A stretch of DNA of 64,000 bases from Geomonas sp. RF6 (GTDB lineage Bacteria; Desulfobacterota; Desulfuromonadia; Geobacterales; Geobacteraceae). The DNA lies in the NCBI RefSeq assembly GCF_021044625.1, contig NZ_CP087999.1, positions 2,187,001 through 2,251,000 on the forward strand, in the 5' to 3' direction. Position numbers and translations under genes: made by a program. The notes beneath the pieces are model-generated. The model was not told where the DNA came from, searched no databases, and saw only the letters and a list, made by a program, of their open reading frames with translations. Every line of letters begins with the position of its first letter. The stretch's first letter is position 1. Below are positions 24,369-33,400 of the stretch, in pieces.

Positions 24369-24465
24369 TGTAGGCCGGAATAAGCGGAGCGTTTCCGGCA
24401 ATCCTGCGCGGCATTTTCGGCTGGCGCCGACGCCGGGAACGCCTGCGGCTTATCCCGGCCTACGT
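24369..24465. repeat. REP-like inverted pair (BIME-like)
   Basis: The copy at 24369-24400 begins TGTAGGCCGGAATAAGCGG; the copy at 24432-24465 is in opposite orientation and ends CTTATCCCGGCCTACGT. The paired, head-to-head layout is like bacterial interspersed mosaic elements. Confidence 0.75.
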
Positions 24466-24576
24466 GGCCACGTCTCCCGCCAACATTCTCGCAGCTCGAC
24501 CTTTCCCCTCTGTGCCTGTATATACTGTCAGTGTGCCGCCTCGCCTGCGGCGTACGCACTTCCAGGAGATACAGCG

Positions 24577-25299
24577 ATGCCTTCCAAGAGATACCTTTCC
24601 CTCCTCTGCATCATCGCCACCCTTCTTGCCGGCAGCAGCGCTTTCGGCTGGCACGACGAGACGCACCTTGCGGTAGCGAAGGCGGCGCGCTTCCAGAAGT
24701 GGTACAACGCCGTCGCCCCCGACATCGCGAAGGAGAAGGCCGGCTACCGGGAGCAGTACAACCACTACTGCGACCTGCCGCTGGAGAAGACGGTCACCCC
24801 CGACATGGTCCTCGCTCAGGCATCCCTGTACAACGACCCGAAGGACGCCATGGGGCACCTGTACGGTGCCATCATCGGTGCCGTGCGGGAGTACCGGAAG
24901 GCGAGACAGACCGATCCGGGGAAGTACTCGGAGTATCACCTGGCCTACGTCGCACATTATCTCGCCGACCTGTCGCAGCCTCTGCACAACGTGGTGTACG
25001 ACGAGTTCAACATCAAGTGGCACAAGTACTGCGACGGGATCATCGAGGCGGAAGCGCTGGAGAACGTTGATGAGATACGGAAGAGAATGTACGACGTGGT
25101 GATCGACCCGGCGGACCTGGAGACCGATCTGGCACGGGAGGTGGCGAGGGTGGCAAACGAGAGCCGACGCCTTGCCAGGGTACTGACGAAGGAGCAGAGG
25201 CCGCTGACGCGCGAGGAGGCGTACCGGCAGCTCGGCCACAGCGCCTCCGTCTTGAAGGCGCTCCTCTACTCCCTCTCCTTTCAGGCGGTGGCGCGGTAG
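24577..25299 (+). CDS. Secreted zinc-dependent phospholipase C / P1 nuclease-like enzyme
   Basis: 240 aa. The signal peptide (LSLLCIIATLLAGSSAFG) ends directly before a Trp-His pair, WHDETH. This matches zinc phospholipase C and S1/P1 nucleases, where the mature N-terminal Trp binds zinc. Further His/Asp ligands are in MGHLYGAI and in HLAYVAHYLADLSQPLHNVV (about 128-147), the family core. An HKYCDGIIEAEAL segment follows. ATG 24577 has CAGGAGA upstream. The substrate, phospholipid or nucleic acid, cannot be decided. It converges with the next gene and overlaps it by 19 nt at the 3' end. Confidence 0.75.
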   Translation: MPSKRYLSLLCIIATLLAGSSAFGWHDETHLAVAKAARFQKWYNAVAPDIAKEKAGYREQYNHYCDLPLEKTVTPDMVLAQASLYNDPKDAMGHLYGAIIGAVREYRKARQTDPGKYSEYHLAYVAHYLADLSQPLHNVVYDEFNIKWHKYCDGIIEAEALENVDEIRKRMYDVVIDPADLETDLAREVARVANESRRLARVLTKEQRPLTREEAYRQLGHSASVLKALLYSLSFQAVAR

Positions 25300-27098
25300 A
25301 GCTCTGCAAGCTCCCGTGCCACGGCGTCAGGTGCGCCGGCACGGAAGAAGTCGGTGAAAACCCGCTCCACCTCGGCCGTCACCCCCGCAGCGTCCATGAC
25401 AGGGGAGCGCTGCACCCTTTTCCTCAGCCCCTGGCGCAGCTCCGCCAGGTGATCGGGATCCCCGGCAAGCCTCACCGCCGTCGCGACATACTCCGCCTTG
25501 TGCTCGGCAATAAGCTCGGACAGCCCGCAGTTGGTGAGTATGGTGACTCCGGTGCGCCCCGCATGGCTTTTTCCCGCCAGGGTCAGCACCGGGACCCCCA
25601 TCCAGAGAGCCTCGCACGTCGTGGTGGTGCCGTTGTACGGGAAGGTGTCGAGCGCCATGTCGACTCTGCCGTACTGTTCCAGGTGCTCGTACGTCCCCAC
25701 ATTTCCCCCTTCCAGATCGATCCGCTCCGGATCCACCCCGAGCCACCCGAGGGTCTCCCGTATCCGCGCCGCCACGCATCGCCCGGAGAGCGCCTTCGCC
25801 TTCACCAGGAGCCGCGAGGTCGGGAGCGCCAGGAGGACCTGCGCCCAGAGCCCGAGCACCTCAGGGGTCACCTTCGCCAGGTTGTTGAAGGAGCCGAAGG
25901 TGAGATACCCGTTCCTGCGGAAGGGGGGGGGCGCCACCGGCGGGGAAGGGTTCGGCGCCCCGTAGCAGGAGAAGATCCGCGGCAGCCTGATAAGCGCCTC
26001 GGTGTGGAGCTCGTCACTCTCACCGGGGGGGTCGACGAGGGTGTCGGTGAGGCGGTAGTCGACGGTCGGCAGGGCGCTGGTGTTCGGGTAGCCGATCCAG
26101 GTCACCTGTATCGGGGCCGGCTTCCGCGCCAGGAGAAGGGGGCGGCTTCCGCCGGTGTGGCCGGCGAGATCGACGAGTATGTCGATGCCGTGGCTCGCGA
26201 TCTGGCGAGCAGCGGCTTCGTCGCCGACGCCGCAGATGTTGATCCAGCGGTCGCACAGCCCCTGCAGGCGCTCCGTCACGCGGCAGGGGCTCGCGACGTT
26301 CGCGTAGCAGAAGATCTCGAAGCGGCTCCTGTCGTGATGGCGCAGGATCGGCTCGATGAAGTAGGCGACCGAGTGCTCCCGGAAGTCAGGGGAGAGATAG
26401 CCGAGCCTGATGCGGCGCTCCTCCCGTGCGAGCGGTGCGCGGTCCATGCGCGGGCGCAGCGGCTCCGCATGACGGGCCGCGAAGGAGAGATGCTCCTCGA
26501 AGATCTGTCGGGGGGAGAAGCACGGCGAGTAGTGCAGGGCGAAAAGAAGATTCTGGTGCGCGTCCAGGTGTTCCGGCTCGAGGCGCAGCGTCTCCCGGTA
26601 GGCGTGCACCGCCTCCTCGCTCTGCCCGCTCGCCATGAGAATGTTCGCGAGGTTATACCAGAGGCGGGCGACGTCGGGCTGCACCTTTATCGCCTCCTTG
26701 AGCCGCTCCCCCGCCTCCCCCGGCCTGCCGAGGCTCTTCAGGAGCATCGCCAGGTTCACCTGGGCGTCCTGGTACCAGGGGTGCAGGCCTGCCGCCTCGC
26801 GGTAGTGGATCAAGGCCTCTTCGAGAAGCCCCTGCTGCTGCAGCACAACGCCTAAGCCGTTGTGAGCCTTGTGGGACTCCGGCGCGAGGCGCAGCGCCTT
26901 GCGGAAATGCTCCTCGGCGATGGTGAACTTCCCGATCCCCGCCTTGATGGCGGCGAGGGTGTAGTGTGCGTCCGCGCAACCGGGATCCTTCTGCAGCGCA
27001 TCCTTCAGGTAGCGCACTGCCTCCTCAGGCATCCCCTTCTTCAGCAAAAGCTCGGCGAATTTTACCGCCGCCTGACCCTGTCCTGCCTCGGTAATCAT
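25281..27098 (-). CDS. TPR / SPINDLY-OGT-type glycosyltransferase (GT41)
   Basis: 605 aa. TPRs occupy residues 1-210 (for example CADAHYTLAAIKAGIGKFTI). A GT41 catalytic region follows: RIRLGYLSPDFREHSVAYFI near 240, DILVDLAGHTGGSRPLLLAR, PIQVTWIGYPNTSALPTVDY, LTFGSFNNLAKVTPEVLGLW with the candidate catalytic Lys, and MALDTFPYNGTTTTCEALWM. Family members transfer GlcNAc or fucose to Ser/Thr of proteins. It is last in the minus operon starting at 38767 and lies 1 nt after the preceding gene. A flagellin target is an inference. Confidence 0.88.
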   Translation of the reverse strand: MITEAGQGQAAVKFAELLLKKGMPEEAVRYLKDALQKDPGCADAHYTLAAIKAGIGKFTIAEEHFRKALRLAPESHKAHNGLGVVLQQQGLLEEALIHYREAAGLHPWYQDAQVNLAMLLKSLGRPGEAGERLKEAIKVQPDVARLWYNLANILMASGQSEEAVHAYRETLRLEPEHLDAHQNLLFALHYSPCFSPRQIFEEHLSFAARHAEPLRPRMDRAPLAREERRIRLGYLSPDFREHSVAYFIEPILRHHDRSRFEIFCYANVASPCRVTERLQGLCDRWINICGVGDEAAARQIASHGIDILVDLAGHTGGSRPLLLARKPAPIQVTWIGYPNTSALPTVDYRLTDTLVDPPGESDELHTEALIRLPRIFSCYGAPNPSPPVAPPPFRRNGYLTFGSFNNLAKVTPEVLGLWAQVLLALPTSRLLVKAKALSGRCVAARIRETLGWLGVDPERIDLEGGNVGTYEHLEQYGRVDMALDTFPYNGTTTTCEALWMGVPVLTLAGKSHAGRTGVTILTNCGLSELIAEHKAEYVATAVRLAGDPDHLAELRQGLRKRVQRSPVMDAAGVTAEVERVFTDFFRAGAPDAVARELAELYRATA

Positions 27099-27099
27099 G

Positions 27100-30000
27100 C
27101 TAACTCCCGTACATCGTGAAGGCGCGCAGCCGGTCCAGGCGCGCGCCGAGCAGTGTCGATCTTCCCTGCCAATCCTTGAGCTGCGCGACCGCGCACGACA
27201 CGTTCGAGAGGCCGTTCCCGATAAAGGCGTCGCAGCGCAGCGCCAGGAGGACGTCCACCAGGACCTCCTTCCCGAGGCGATAGCGGCTCGTTCCGTGCTG
27301 GTAGTGCACCCCCTGGCCGTTCGCCGTCCTCACCGCGTCGCCGTGGATGATTCTCTCCCCGTATCTCCCCGAAAAGCGGGCCAATAGGGTGTCGTCGTCC
27401 GTAATGAGGAATAGGCGTGCCTCGGGGTGGGAGGCGAGGAAGCGGTCTATGTAGGGGGGGTAGAGCGCGTTCAGCCGCTCCAGATTGGGGTCTTCCCCAC
27501 CCTTGTCCCCGCCGCGCGCGTGGACCGCCAGCAGGGTGAGCCCCGCCATGCGGCGCCGGTGGAAATCCTCCACCTCCGCGGCGATCTCCGGCCGCACCGT
27601 GAGGTAGCGCTGGAAGAGATCGCGGCACAGCGAGTCGGGATCGTTGCCGTAGAGCCGGTGGCCGGGGGGAATCCACGGCACCAGGTCGTTCACCGAGAAG
27701 TGGAAGTCGCTTACCACCACCTCCTCGCGCCGGCCGAGGGCGTGCAGCGCGGAGAGGCGCGAGCCCGCCCCGCTCCAGACGTTCACCCCTTCCTGAGCCA
27801 GGTTCCCCGCATGCCACTTTCCAGGAAAAAAGGAGCGGGCGCTGCGGGAGAGGTCGTGGAGCGACACCGGGGAGAGCGGTGCAAAAAAGGTTTCGAAGGC
27901 GTTTCCTGCCGGGACGTCGCTGAAAAGACTGTTGCCTCCCCAGTGCACGACGGGGGTCCGGCCGGTGATCTCCGCCAGGAGGAGGGCGCCGAGGAGGTGG
28001 CTCACGTCGGACCAGAACCCGTACCCCCACGCCTTGATGAGGAGAAAGCCGTTCTGCGCGGAGCGCCCCCCCTTGCAGCGCTCTGCCTCGCGCGCCTTCA
28101 GAAGGGCGATGGCGGTGCCGGTGCTGCCATCGCCGAGCTCGACCGCTTTCCCGTAGTGCCTTGCAGCGTACCCGTCTTCACCGAGCTCCCGTGCCACATC
28201 CCCGACGGCACGGTGCAGGGGGGCCGACTCCCCGTCCCGTTCCAGGAGGTGGCGGCACAGGAGATCTGCAGAGGTAATAAGGCCGCGCTGGAGAAGTGCC
28301 CGTGCGATGCGCAGCAAGGTGTCGGAGGCGATCGTGCAGCGGTTCGGGGGGGTGCGTTCCCCCCCGACCGCAGCGGCGCAACGGTCCAACTCCTCGGCAA
28401 GTTCCTCTTCCCTCACTGCGTTGAAAGTCTTTTCCAGCCACGGGAGCGCCCGCGATCCCGTGAGCGGGTCTTCGAGAGCCACCAGGAAGGAGCGCAGCGC
28501 CTCGTCGAGCAGGCCTTGCGCGAGATAACCCTCCCCGGCTGTTACAAGATCGCGGGGGGGGAGCGGCGCTGGGGTCGTCTGCATGACCTTCCCCCTCCCG
28601 CACCACTCTTCCCAGATCCCGCGGAATGCCTTCTCCACCTTTCGTGCGAAGGTGGGGGCGTCGAGGAGGGGGGAGGCCGCCATCATTTCCCGAAGCGAAG
28701 CGCGCAGCTCGCCGAGTTGCTCCAGGTTTCCACCGAGCGAGACCGCGGCGTCTCTGAATTCCTCCGCCGAACCTGCCACCAGAAAGGGGAGCCCGACCGC
28801 CGAAAGCAGCGTCGCCCCTACCCGCGAGCGATGCTCACCGCCGCAGAGCGAAACGACCGGCACCCCCATCCAGAGCGCTTCGCACGTCGTGGTGGTGCCG
28901 TTGTAGGGGTAGCTGTCGAGGGCGATGTCCACCGTGCGGTAGAGGGCGAGGTGCTCCGCGTAGGTGGGGGTGTTCCCCATGAGGATGAGGCGCGAAGAGG
29001 AGATCCCTTCGCAGGCAAAGAGCTCCACCAGCCTCCGCCTCGTCCCGGCGTCGGCGAGGGAATACCCTTTCACGACGATCCGGGAGGTGGGGATGGCGCG
29101 CAGCACCGTGCACCAGAGGGCGACCGTCTCCGGTGTGATCTTCGCCGGGTTGTTGAAGGAGCCGAAGGTAACGGTTCCTGTCTTCAGCGCCGGGAGGGGG
29201 CCGACCTCCGGGGCGTCGGGCACGGGCTCGAAGCAGGTGAAGGCGCCCGGCAGGCGCAGCAGCCTTTCGGTGTGCAGACGGTCCGTCAGACCGATGGGGT
29301 CGCAGATCTCGTCGGTGATGCGGTAGTCGATGGCGGAAAGCCCCGTCGTCTGGGGGTAGCCGATCCAGGTGACCTGCACCGGCGCGGGCTTGCGGCCGAA
29401 GAGGGGGAGCCGGTTCCCGGCTGTGTGCCCGGAGAGGTCGACCAGGATGTCGATGCCATCGTCGCGGATCAGCCGCTCCGTTTCGGTGTCGGAAAGGTGC
29501 GAGATGTCGCGCCAGTGCTCCGACAGGCGGGAGAGGTATTCGGTGTGCCGGTCGGGGGCGCAGACATTGGCGTAGCAGAAGAGCTGGAAGGCGCTGCGGT
29601 CGTGGTTTTTCAGCACAGGTTCGATGAAGCGTGCGACCGCGTGATCCCGGAAGTCGGCCGAGAGGTAGCCGAGGCGGATCTTGCGCTGCGGATCGGGGTC
29701 GTTGCTGTGCGGCTGGAAAGGTCGGGTGCAGGCGTCGCCGAAGGCGCGGTGCTCGGCAAGTATCGCCTCCCCGGGGATACCCGCCGGGTAGTTGAGGGCA
29801 AAAAGGAGTGAGCTGTGCGCCTTCAGAAACTGCGGGTTGATCCTCAACGCCTCGCGGTACAGCGGGAGGGCATCCTGGGCTCGCCCCTGCGCCTTCAGGG
29901 CGTTCGCCAGGCTGTTCAGCGCCTCGGGAAAGGCGGGGTTCAGCCGCAGCGCGCCCTCGGCGGCGGTGATCGCCTCGCTTGTCCTGCCGAAGCGCTCGTA

Positions 30001-30450
30001 GAGCACCGAGAGGTTGTTGTGCGCCTGGGCGTACCGCGGATCGAGGCGCAGTGCCTCAAGGAAAGCGGCTTCGGCCTCTTCGTTTCTCCCGAGGAGCGAC
30101 AGGGTGAGCCCCAGGTTGTTGCGGATCCCCGGATTTGCCGGCGAGATCGCGGCGGCGGCCTGCAACTGGGGAAGGGCTTCCTGCACCTTGCCGAGGCGGG
30201 CGAGGGTGCAGCCGAGGTTGAAGCGTGCCTCCCCCCAGTCGCGCCGCAGCGAGACCGCCTGCATGAAGTGGGGGAGGGCGGATGCAGGGTCGCCCCCCCG
30301 GTCGAGCGCGCACCCCAGGTTGAAATGCGCCTCCGCAAAGAGGGGCTCCCGCTCCAGCGCCGCACGGTAGCGGTCGACGGCTTCTTGAAACTTCCCTTCC
30401 CTGAAGAAGGTGTTTCCTTCGGCGAAGAGTGTGGCTGCCGAAAGGGTCAC
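27100..30450 (-). CDS. TPR-GT41 (SPINDLY-like) fused to a fucosyltransferase-like domain
   Basis: 1116 aa. TPRs at 1-215. The GT41 region at about 250-640 has RKIRLGYLSADFRDHAVARF, DILVDLSGHTAGNRLPLFGR, TFGSFNNPAKITPETVALW and IALDSYPYNGTTTTCEALW. A helical spacer at 680-790 leads to a C-terminal domain (about 800-1116) resembling NodZ/FUT8-type alpha-1,6-fucosyltransferases: VHARGGDKGGED near 973 (compare the HxRRxDK GDP-binding motif) and EVLVDVLLALRCDAFIGNGL near 1060. The GTG start at 30450 overlaps the upstream stop as GTGA. A longer frame upstream belongs to the neighbouring gene's shadow. Two glycosyl transfer steps may be combined in one polypeptide. Confidence 0.82.
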   Translation of the reverse strand: MTLSAATLFAEGNTFFREGKFQEAVDRYRAALEREPLFAEAHFNLGCALDRGGDPASALPHFMQAVSLRRDWGEARFNLGCTLARLGKVQEALPQLQAAAAISPANPGIRNNLGLTLSLLGRNEEAEAAFLEALRLDPRYAQAHNNLSVLYERFGRTSEAITAAEGALRLNPAFPEALNSLANALKAQGRAQDALPLYREALRINPQFLKAHSSLLFALNYPAGIPGEAILAEHRAFGDACTRPFQPHSNDPDPQRKIRLGYLSADFRDHAVARFIEPVLKNHDRSAFQLFCYANVCAPDRHTEYLSRLSEHWRDISHLSDTETERLIRDDGIDILVDLSGHTAGNRLPLFGRKPAPVQVTWIGYPQTTGLSAIDYRITDEICDPIGLTDRLHTERLLRLPGAFTCFEPVPDAPEVGPLPALKTGTVTFGSFNNPAKITPETVALWCTVLRAIPTSRIVVKGYSLADAGTRRRLVELFACEGISSSRLILMGNTPTYAEHLALYRTVDIALDSYPYNGTTTTCEALWMGVPVVSLCGGEHRSRVGATLLSAVGLPFLVAGSAEEFRDAAVSLGGNLEQLGELRASLREMMAASPLLDAPTFARKVEKAFRGIWEEWCGRGKVMQTTPAPLPPRDLVTAGEGYLAQGLLDEALRSFLVALEDPLTGSRALPWLEKTFNAVREEELAEELDRCAAAVGGERTPPNRCTIASDTLLRIARALLQRGLITSADLLCRHLLERDGESAPLHRAVGDVARELGEDGYAARHYGKAVELGDGSTGTAIALLKAREAERCKGGRSAQNGFLLIKAWGYGFWSDVSHLLGALLLAEITGRTPVVHWGGNSLFSDVPAGNAFETFFAPLSPVSLHDLSRSARSFFPGKWHAGNLAQEGVNVWSGAGSRLSALHALGRREEVVVSDFHFSVNDLVPWIPPGHRLYGNDPDSLCRDLFQRYLTVRPEIAAEVEDFHRRRMAGLTLLAVHARGGDKGGEDPNLERLNALYPPYIDRFLASHPEARLFLITDDDTLLARFSGRYGERIIHGDAVRTANGQGVHYQHGTSRYRLGKEVLVDVLLALRCDAFIGNGLSNVSCAVAQLKDWQGRSTLLGARLDRLRAFTMYGS

Positions 30451-33400
30451 GCGACCCTCGCAACGGCGCAGGCAGCTAGCAGCTCCTGGCTCTCCCGGTC
30501 CACCGGGTTGAACTCTAGAGCGTGCCGCAGCAGGATTGTGGCGTAATTCGTCGACCCTCCCTGCATAAGACCCCTTGCCAGGTCGCGCAGGTAATCGCCG
30601 CAGTCGTAGCGCATCCGGGAGAGCTTTTGCATGAGCTCCCGCCCCTCGCTCTCCCCCAGGATGAGCTGCGCCGCGGAGGAGAGAGCGAGCGCAGGGGGGT
30701 AGTCGGCATGGCTTGCCAGCAGGACTCGAACCCGTGCCAGGGCGTCGCGGGCGCGACCAAGGAAGAGCTCTGCCTTGGCGGCGTTGAAGGCGGCTTCTTT
30801 CAGATCTGGAGCGACGCTGAGCGCTTTCTGCGAGTGGCGCAGGGCTATTTCGTAGTCTGCGGTGCAGAGGTGCACGTATCCCAGGTTGAAGAGCGCTTCG
30901 CAATTCTCGGGCTCCACGGCGAGCACCCGTTCCCAGAGGCTCACCGCTTCGTCAAAGCGGCCGAGCTCAGTCGCCTGCACGGCGAGCTCTGTCAAGGCTT
31001 TGACGTCCCTGCTGTCCCGGGCAAGCTTCAGCATGCCGAGCTCGAAGTACCTTTCCTGCTTCTCCCGGCATTTCTCCGTGTCGAGCTTCCCGTAGTGGTG
31101 TACCGGCACGGGGCACGCCGCGATGGCGGCTTCCACCCTCAGGAGCGAATCCTCCACGAGCTCGTGAACCTCCCCCTCGAAGCGGATCCGCGCATCGTTG
31201 CGGAAGAGCCTTACCTTCACGCTCGGCGTCCACCCCGAGCCCCCTTCTTCGCCGGGGTACTCGCCGCTGTTTCCCTGCCAGTTCTTGCGGGAGACGCTGT
31301 CGGTGTAGTTGCGCGTGGTCATGAGATATGCGTCAGCTTCACCGGAGAGGAGCGTGCGTACCCCCTCCAGGTCGCGCCGCGCGAGCACCTCGTCCCCATC
31401 CAGCACGAGGATCCAGTCCCCCGTCGCCTGCGACAGGGAGACGTTTCGCGCATCGGAGAAGCTCCCGGTCCAGGGGTAGGAGTAGACCCGGGCGCCGAAA
31501 ATGGCGGCAATTTCTGGGGTGCGGTCCGTGGAGCCGGTGTCGACGACCACGATCTCGTCGACGAGACCCTTTACACTGGCGAGGCAGCGCGGCAGGTGCT
31601 TCCGCTCGTCCTTTACGATCATGCACAGCGAGAGGAGCGGACGGCCGGGAACCCGGACCGGCTCCAGCGGCCCCACCCCCCGGCGCACCGAGAGGGCGGC
31701 AGTGATCATGGCGTCGTCCATCCCGAAGGCGGCCGCGGCACCCTCGATCTCCGCCATGGCGCCTTCCCGATTCCCCGAGGTGAGAAGGAGATCGATCAGG
31801 GCGAAGTGCAGGGCGCGGTGCTGCGGGTAGAGCTCCCTCGCCTCGCGGATGCGGATCTCCTCCTCCGCGAGTCTGCCGGCGCGGGAGGCGACGGTGTGGT
31901 ACAGGGCGAGCGCCTTCAGGTCGTGGGGTGCCAGCACGAAGCCGAGCTCTGCGTGATAGAGCGCCTCGTCTGCTCTCCCCTGCTCCTCCAGGAGACGGGC
32001 GAGGGCCGTGTGGGGAGCGCCGAAGCCGGGATCGAGCCTCAGCGCCTCCGCCAGAAGAAGCGCTCCCTTGCCGCTCTCGCCGCGGGCGGCCGCCACCTCC
32101 CCTGCAAGGCAGAGGGTCGCGCCCGTTGCGGCAAGGGAGAGGGCGCGCTCCGCGTGAGCCCCTGCTCTCGCGACATCGCCGAGATTCAGGTGGCAACGCC
32201 CGGCTATAGCCTCCTGCAGCGCTTCCTCCCCTGCGGGGATCCGCCCGACGACCCCGAGCGCATCCTGATAGCGGCCGCTCTCCATGAGGATCTCGCAGAG
32301 GAGAAGGTACGGCGCAGGCAACTCAGGGGAGAACCTGATCCCCTCGTTCAGGAGGATCTCCACCGCATCCTGCACCCGTCCCTGATCGCTCAGCTTTCTT
32401 CCCTTCTGGGACGCGTTCCAGGTGGCGAGCTTTTTGGCCACCGGCTCGTCCAGGGAGGGAAGGTGCCACTTCGCGTCAAAGACCGCACGGTTCCGGGTGA
32501 TCGTTCCCTGGTAGTCGATGCCGTTGGCGATGAAGGAGCGGCTGCCGTAGTGATGGATGAAGACGTCCCCGGCGATGGCGAGGCGGTAGCCGGCAAGGGC
32601 GGCTCGCAGGCAGAGGTCGTCGTCCTCGAAGTTGCCGGTGAGAAAGGTGGTGTCGAGTCCGCCGATCTCTGCAACGAGGGAGCGCGGCATGAGGAGGCAG
32701 TATCCCACCAGCCGGTCTGTCTCGATGCGCCGGTTGAGATGCGCTTCCCTGAAGGAGGCGGCGTATTTCTCCAGCTCCTCGACGGATTCGTAGCGTGCTG
32801 TGTTTACCCGCTGGAGCCCCGCGATCTCGTTCGTCATCGGTCCCACCAGCCCCAGCGCGGGGTCGTGGTCGAAGTGCCGCAGCATCCCGGAAAGCCACTC
32901 CGGCGTCACCAGGGTGTCGTTGTTGAGAAGCAGAAGGTATTCCCCGGCAGCCGCCGCCATCCCCACAGTGCACCCTCCGGCGAAGCCGAGGTTCTCGCCG
33001 TTTTCAAAGAGCCGGCAGCTGCTTTCTTCCAGGCAGAGCTCCCTCAGCCACTCGACCGTTCCGTCCGTGGAGCCGTTGTCCACCAGGATGATCTCGTGGG
33101 ACTCCGGGGTGTGGCGCCGGATGCTCTCGATGCACCCCCTGGTGCACTCGATCTCGTTGTAGGTGACGATGATGATGGAAACCTGGGGGCGCCGAAGCGG
33201 GACCGCGCGCAGGAGATACTGGTAGTCGAGGCTCTCCTCCTGGAGCGTGCCGGTGTCGACTCCGGCGCCGGCAAGCGCCGCTACTACCGGGGCGGGGATG
33301 CCGGGGTCGTCGTTGAAGCGGGTGGTGCCTAGATCGGTCACGGTGAAACCCGCACCTTCGAGGAGGGCGAGCGCGCTTTTCCTGGTGAAGAAGCGCAGGT

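Larger units (their letters stand above)
24257..24576. other. Intergenic region: terminator and paired REP-like repeats
   Basis: A 320-nt gap without a credible gene. It holds the flaF terminator, an inverted pair of REP-like elements with 31 nt between them, and a possible -10 (TATACT, 24521) without a clear -35 for the next gene. Confidence 0.7.

Noticed and set aside
27427-29811. A 794-codon open frame on the plus strand
   Set aside because: It is antisense to the GT41-fucosyltransferase-like gene, has no ribosome site or recognisable domain, and is typical GC-rich shadow coding.
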